Below are positions 6,878 to 9,524 of a stretch of 9,524 nt of DNA, piece after piece. The DNA lies in the NCBI GenBank assembly GCA_937974135.1, contig CALJIH010000066.1:1-9524 (forward strand), given 5' to 3'. The position numbers were made by a program, and so were the translations under genes. Numbering within the stretch: position 1 is the first letter of the stretch; each line of letters begins with the position of its first letter. The DNA comes from an uncultured Cocleimonas sp. (GTDB lineage Bacteria > Pseudomonadota > Gammaproteobacteria > Thiotrichales > Thiotrichaceae). The notes under the pieces are model-generated. The model was not told the origin of the DNA. It did no database searches and saw only the letters and a program-made list of their open reading frames with translations.

Positions 6878-6901
6878 TTAAAAGACACCCCCCTACTTTT
6901 G
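6878..6901 (+). repeat. Dispersed structured repeat, copy D (5' part only)
   Basis: All 24 bases are identical to the start of copy C (6328-6351): the constant box, C-run, TAC and TTTTG. The 3' arm of the hairpin is missing, since GATCAAC follows instead of a G-rich arm. It lies between the convergent exported-protein gene (stop 6874) and iclR (stop 6924). Without the second arm it is unlikely to work as a terminator by itself, and no other terminator is evident between these two genes. Confidence 0.75.
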
Positions 6902-6923
6902 ATCAACTAATTAATATAGTTTT

Positions 6924-7757
6924 CTACTTTTCCCCTAACTCAACTGTCTCTAATTCAGCAATATTATCCGCTGCTTCTTGCATCGCTGGTATATGTTCCT
7001 TTAATTCCTCCAAACTGACGCGCGCACTTGGTGCATGTACCGCAATGGAATACAGTACCTCACCCACAGTATTTTTAACGGGAACTGCTACTGCAATCAT
7101 GCCATCAATATATTCACCAGTATCATAACCCACTTCGTTTTCAACGATCTCATTCAATTGTTCTTTTAAAACATCCATATCAAGAATGGTTTCATTGGTG
7201 TATTTTTCTAGCGTTACTGCTTTGAGGTAACGTAAACGCCATGCGGGTTTCATATTCGCTAATAGCAATTTACCTGCAGCGGTACAATGCAGAGGTAAAT
7301 GTGACCCGATAGGCAGATGAATTCGATAAGGCCAATTACTTTCAATACGATCAAGGTAAATTAATTCGTTGCCATCTAAGGCTGTGAGGTTACATGTCTC
7401 ATTAATGGATTTTGACAAGCCTTGCAGAACCATATGACGGCTACCCGTCATTACCGAGTTAGTCAGTACCGAGCTCGCCAAACGGCGTAAACGTAAGCCG
7501 CCTACAAAGCGTTTACCATTGGGTTCGCGTTGTAACAAACCCTCTTCTTCGAGTTGTTGCGCGATACGATGCACAGTTGCTTTGGGTAAATCCAGATCTT
7601 CAGCAAGATAGGCACTAGTCAGTGGTTTATCCGCATGCATAATCGTTTCTAGCATCATAATTGCACGAATTAACGTCGATTGGGTGGCTTGATCAGACGT
7701 TTTATCAGCTGCACTATCGCTTAGAATCGTATTCGATATTGTCGGTTTAGCGCTCAA
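6924..7757 (-). CDS. IclR-family transcriptional regulator, divergent from xsc
   Basis: This cytoplasmic DNA-binding regulator has 277 residues, close to the usual 250-280. After a polar N-terminal tail (1-27) comes the winged helix-turn-helix (28 to about 95): LTSAYLAEDLDLPKATVHRIAQQLEEEGLL (46-75) holds the recognition helix, and EPNGKRFVGGLRLRRLA is the wing. The IclR effector domain follows (about 107-268), with GSHLPLHCTAAGKLLLANM (151-169) and GYDTGEYIDGMIAVAVPVKN (210-229) as family landmarks. The start is TTG (7755-7757 read on minus) with AAGGA seven bases upstream; the first in-frame ATG, about codon 34, would cut into the HTH, so TTG is preferred. It faces xsc across 217 bp, the classic layout of a local regulator. 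IclR proteins also occur with other organosulfonate pathways (isethionate, sulfolactate). The effector is unknown; a sulfonate or sulfoacetaldehyde is inference. Confidence 0.92.
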   Translation of the reverse strand: MSAKPTISNTILSDSAADKTSDQATQSTLIRAIMMLETIMHADKPLTSAYLAEDLDLPKATVHRIAQQLEEEGLLQREPNGKRFVGGLRLRRLASSVLTNSVMTGSRHMVLQGLSKSINETCNLTALDGNELIYLDRIESNWPYRIHLPIGSHLPLHCTAAGKLLLANMKPAWRLRYLKAVTLEKYTNETILDMDVLKEQLNEIVENEVGYDTGEYIDGMIAVAVPVKNTVGEVLYSIAVHAPSARVSLEELKEHIPAMQEAADNIAELETVELGEK

Positions 7758-7800
7758 AATAAAATCCTTAAAAGTCGTAGCGATACTAAAATATCACACG

Positions 7801-7806
7801 ATTATA
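7801..7806 (-). promoter_or_regulatory. Candidate -10 element of iclR
   Basis: On the minus strand this is a perfect TATAAT, 43 bases upstream of the TTG start. No good -35 is visible; the 15-base segment at 7816-7830 (GAGA, seven bases, TCTC) lies partly where RNA polymerase would contact the -35 region. This would fit autoregulation, but that is inference. Confidence 0.4.
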
Positions 7807-7815
7807 CACATAATT

Positions 7816-7830
7816 GAGACTATTTATCTC
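7816..7830. promoter_or_regulatory. Possible IclR operator in the shared control region
   Basis: GAGA and TCTC frame a CTATTTA core, an imperfect palindrome of about 15 bp, the length typical of IclR-family operators. It contains CTATTTATC (7820-7828), which recurs exactly at 7907-7915 in the predicted xsc leader. It lies between the iclR -10 and the xsc -35, where one bound dimer could affect both promoters. No binding is shown by sequence alone. Confidence 0.3.
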
Positions 7831-7848
7831 GAAAATAACAAAAAAAGA

Positions 7849-7877
7849 TTGACTATCGCTTGTTTGACTACTAATCT
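7849..7877 (+). promoter_or_regulatory. Sigma70 promoter of xsc
   Basis: TTGACT (7849-7854, five of six to consensus) is followed by an optimal 17-base spacer and TAATCT (7872-7877, four of six). This is the best promoter in the window. The predicted start near 7884 gives a leader of about 91 bases. The heptamer TTGACTA occurs twice here (7849-7855 and 7864-7870), 15 bases apart, so it could alternatively form part of a direct-repeat binding site. Confidence 0.65.
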
Positions 7878-7904
7878 GCATGCTGAAATTTTTAATCAAA
7901 ATCG

Positions 7905-7945
7905 GTCTATTTATCGCCATCTAATTTCTTTAGATGTAAATAGAC
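7905..7945. promoter_or_regulatory. Bulged inverted repeat in the predicted xsc leader
   Basis: GTCTATTTA (7905-7913) pairs with TAAATAGAC (7937-7945), and CATCTAA (7918-7924) pairs with TTAGATG (7930-7936). The left arm carries a four-base insert TCGC, and the loop is TTTCT. This makes 16 perfect pairs with one bulge. As RNA it would form a hairpin 17 bases upstream of the xsc ribosome site; as DNA it could be an operator just downstream of the promoter. There is no T tract after it, so it is not a classical terminator. Confidence 0.6.
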
Positions 7946-7974
7946 ATTAACAATCAGCTATTAAGGAGCACACG

Positions 7975-9524
7975 ATGGCTAAAATGACACCTAGTGAAGC
8001 ATTTGTTGAGACTATGGTCGCAAATGAAGTTGATACCGTATTCGGTATCATGGGTTCTGCTTTCATGGACGCGATGGATATTTTCGCACCAGCAGGCATT
8101 ACTTTAATCCCAGTTGTACACGAACAAGGTTCTACTCACATGGCGGACGGTTATGCGCGCGCTTCTGGTAGACACGGTGTAAGTATCGGACAGAACGGTC
8201 CTGGTATTTCTAACGCAGTAACAGCAGTTGCAGCTGCATTCTGGGCACACACGCCATTAGTAATGATCACACCTGAGACTGGCACTATGGGCATCGGCTT
8301 AGGTGGTTTCCAGGAAGCTAACCAGCTACCTATGTTTGAAGAGTTTACAAAGTATCAGGGTCACGTAACACATCCTGCACGTATGGCTGAATTCACGGCA
8401 CGTTGTTTTGACCGTGCGATGTCTGAAATGGGTCCAACTCAATTAAACATCCCTCGTGATTACTTCTACGGCGAAATCGACGTTAAAATTCCTACGCCAA
8501 TGCGTTTGGATCGTGGTCCAGGTGGAACGAAGAGTTTGAACGAAGCTGCTGACCTTATTGCACAAGCTAAATTCCCAGTGATTATCTCTGGTGGTGGTGT
8601 GGTAATGTCTGAAGGTGGAATCGATGCATGTGAAAAACTTGCTGAACGTTTACAAGCGCCAGTCGTTAACTCTTACTTACACAACGACTCTTTCCGTGCA
8701 AGTCACCCTCTTTGGTGTGGCCCGCTAGGATATCAGGGTTCTAAAGCGTCAATGAAGCTAATGGCTCAAGCTGACGTAGTTATCGCATTAGGTTCACGTT
8801 TAGGTCCATTCGGTACCTTGCCACAACACGGTATGGACTACTGGCCAACCGAAGCTAAAATCATTCAAATTGATGCTGATCACAAAATGTTAGGCTTGGT
8901 AAAAGACATTACAGTAGGTATTTGTGGTGATGCAGCCGAAGCAGCGAATGCATTAGCAGAGCGTCTAGATGGACGTGATTTAGTCTGTGATGCAAACACA
9001 GATGAACGTGTTGCTACTATGAATACTGAGAAAGAAGCATGGGAAGCCGAGCTAACTGATTGGGTTCATGAAAAAGATGCATTCTCACAAGACATGGTTG
9101 AAGAGAACAAAGAATTTGGTTACCCATCACCACGTACTGTTCTTCGCGCACTTGAAGAAGCAATGCCTGCTGACGTTATGGTTTCAACTGACATCGGTAA
9201 CATCAACTCTGTTGCTAACTCTTACTTACGTTTTGAGCGTCCACGTTCGTTCTTCGCGGCAATGAGCTGGGGTAACTGTGGTTACGCATTCCCAACTATC
9301 ATTGGTGCTAAGAAAGCATGTCCTGAGCGTCCTGCGATTTCTTACGCGGGTGACGGTGCATGGGCAATGAGTATGCAAGAGACAATGACATGTGTTCGTC
9401 ACGACATTCCTGTTACAGCGGTCGTTTTCCATAACCGTCATTGGGGTGCAGAGAAGAAGAACCAGGTAGACTTCTACGGTCGTCGTTTCACAGCGGCCGA
9501 GCTAACTGACCAAGACTTCACAGC
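7975..9524 (+). CDS. xsc: Sulfoacetaldehyde acetyltransferase (partial, runs off the window)
   Basis: Xsc is a thiamine-diphosphate enzyme that converts sulfoacetaldehyde and phosphate to acetyl phosphate and sulfite, the carbon-sulfur cleavage step of taurine and isethionate catabolism in the cytoplasm. The 516 complete codons in the window cover most of the usual length of about 590. The N-terminal domain has the catalytic glutamate E50 (VVHEQGSTHMADGYARASGR) and the Xsc-type stretch AFWAHTPLVMITPETGTMG. The C-terminal ThDP motif runs from GDG (459-461) to N487 (FHNRHWGAEKKNQ), characteristic of Xsc rather than acetolactate synthase. The ATG has AAGGAG (7963-7968) six bases upstream. Codon choice is skewed to TTC, CGT, GGT and AAC, unlike its AT-rich neighbours, which suggests high expression. 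The frame has no stop or shift up to 9524. A downstream phosphotransacetylase gene (pta) would be expected but lies outside the window. Confidence 0.95.
   Translation, partial: MAKMTPSEAFVETMVANEVDTVFGIMGSAFMDAMDIFAPAGITLIPVVHEQGSTHMADGYARASGRHGVSIGQNGPGISNAVTAVAAAFWAHTPLVMITPETGTMGIGLGGFQEANQLPMFEEFTKYQGHVTHPARMAEFTARCFDRAMSEMGPTQLNIPRDYFYGEIDVKIPTPMRLDRGPGGTKSLNEAADLIAQAKFPVIISGGGVVMSEGGIDACEKLAERLQAPVVNSYLHNDSFRASHPLWCGPLGYQGSKASMKLMAQADVVIALGSRLGPFGTLPQHGMDYWPTEAKIIQIDADHKMLGLVKDITVGICGDAAEAANALAERLDGRDLVCDANTDERVATMNTEKEAWEAELTDWVHEKDAFSQDMVEENKEFGYPSPRTVLRALEEAMPADVMVSTDIGNINSVANSYLRFERPRSFFAAMSWGNCGYAFPTIIGAKKACPERPAISYAGDGAWAMSMQETMTCVRHDIPVTAVVFHNRHWGAEKKNQVDFYGRRFTAAELTDQDFT

Noticed and set aside
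6850..7128. Plus-strand open frame of 92 codons overlapping the end of the exported-protein gene
   Set aside because: Most of it is antisense to iclR and it runs through repeat copy D; it shows no ribosome site or recognisable protein features.
9068..9441. Two short open frames (plus and minus) inside xsc
   Set aside because: Both are out-of-frame shadows of the xsc reading frame, which remains open through the window end with intact ThDP motifs.

Overview
This AT-rich window (about 40% GC by eye, not computed) looks like a piece of a gammaproteobacterial chromosome. A marine or sulfur-associated lineage is plausible but not proven. The main clues are a monomeric NADP-isocitrate dehydrogenase, a Kef-type antiporter with an RCK domain, a betaine-type binding protein and sulfoacetaldehyde acetyltransferase. 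I saw no rRNA, tRNA, CRISPR array, transposase or phage gene.

Layout. Positions 1-75 hold the last 24 codons of an unidentified gene. A small flavodoxin-fold gene (124-594, minus) follows, with one copy of a short structured repeat on each side. Then come icd (841-3072, plus) with a strong palindromic terminator, and an exported glycine betaine/proline-type substrate-binding protein (3271-4245, plus) with its own terminator. A CPA2/Kef antiporter (4346-6229, minus) converges on that terminator. A small exported four-cysteine protein of unknown function (6455-6874, plus) is again bracketed by copies of the repeat. The right end is a divergent pair: an IclR-family regulator (6924-7757, minus, TTG start) and xsc (from 7975, plus), which runs off the window edge after 516 complete codons.

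How the genes fit together. Most are monocistronic units with their own signals, so this is mainly a core region with small accessory insertions. The functional hub is the iclR-xsc pair. Xsc splits sulfoacetaldehyde, the common intermediate of taurine and isethionate breakdown, into acetyl phosphate and sulfite; the IclR protein is its likely local regulator. The 217-bp space between them holds a good sigma70 promoter for xsc, a -10 box for iclR, a 9-mer shared by both control regions, and a bulged inverted repeat in the predicted xsc leader. The betaine-type binding protein and the Kef antiporter both concern osmolytes or ions, but nothing in the sequence ties them to xsc.

The least explained signal is the dispersed repeat: four clear copies, all in the same orientation and all intergenic. 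It has a constant box TTAAAAGACACC (one copy with an extra A) followed by a variable C-run/TTTT/G-run hairpin. Two copies flank the flavodoxin gene 539 bp apart and two flank the orphan exported-protein gene 550 bp apart.
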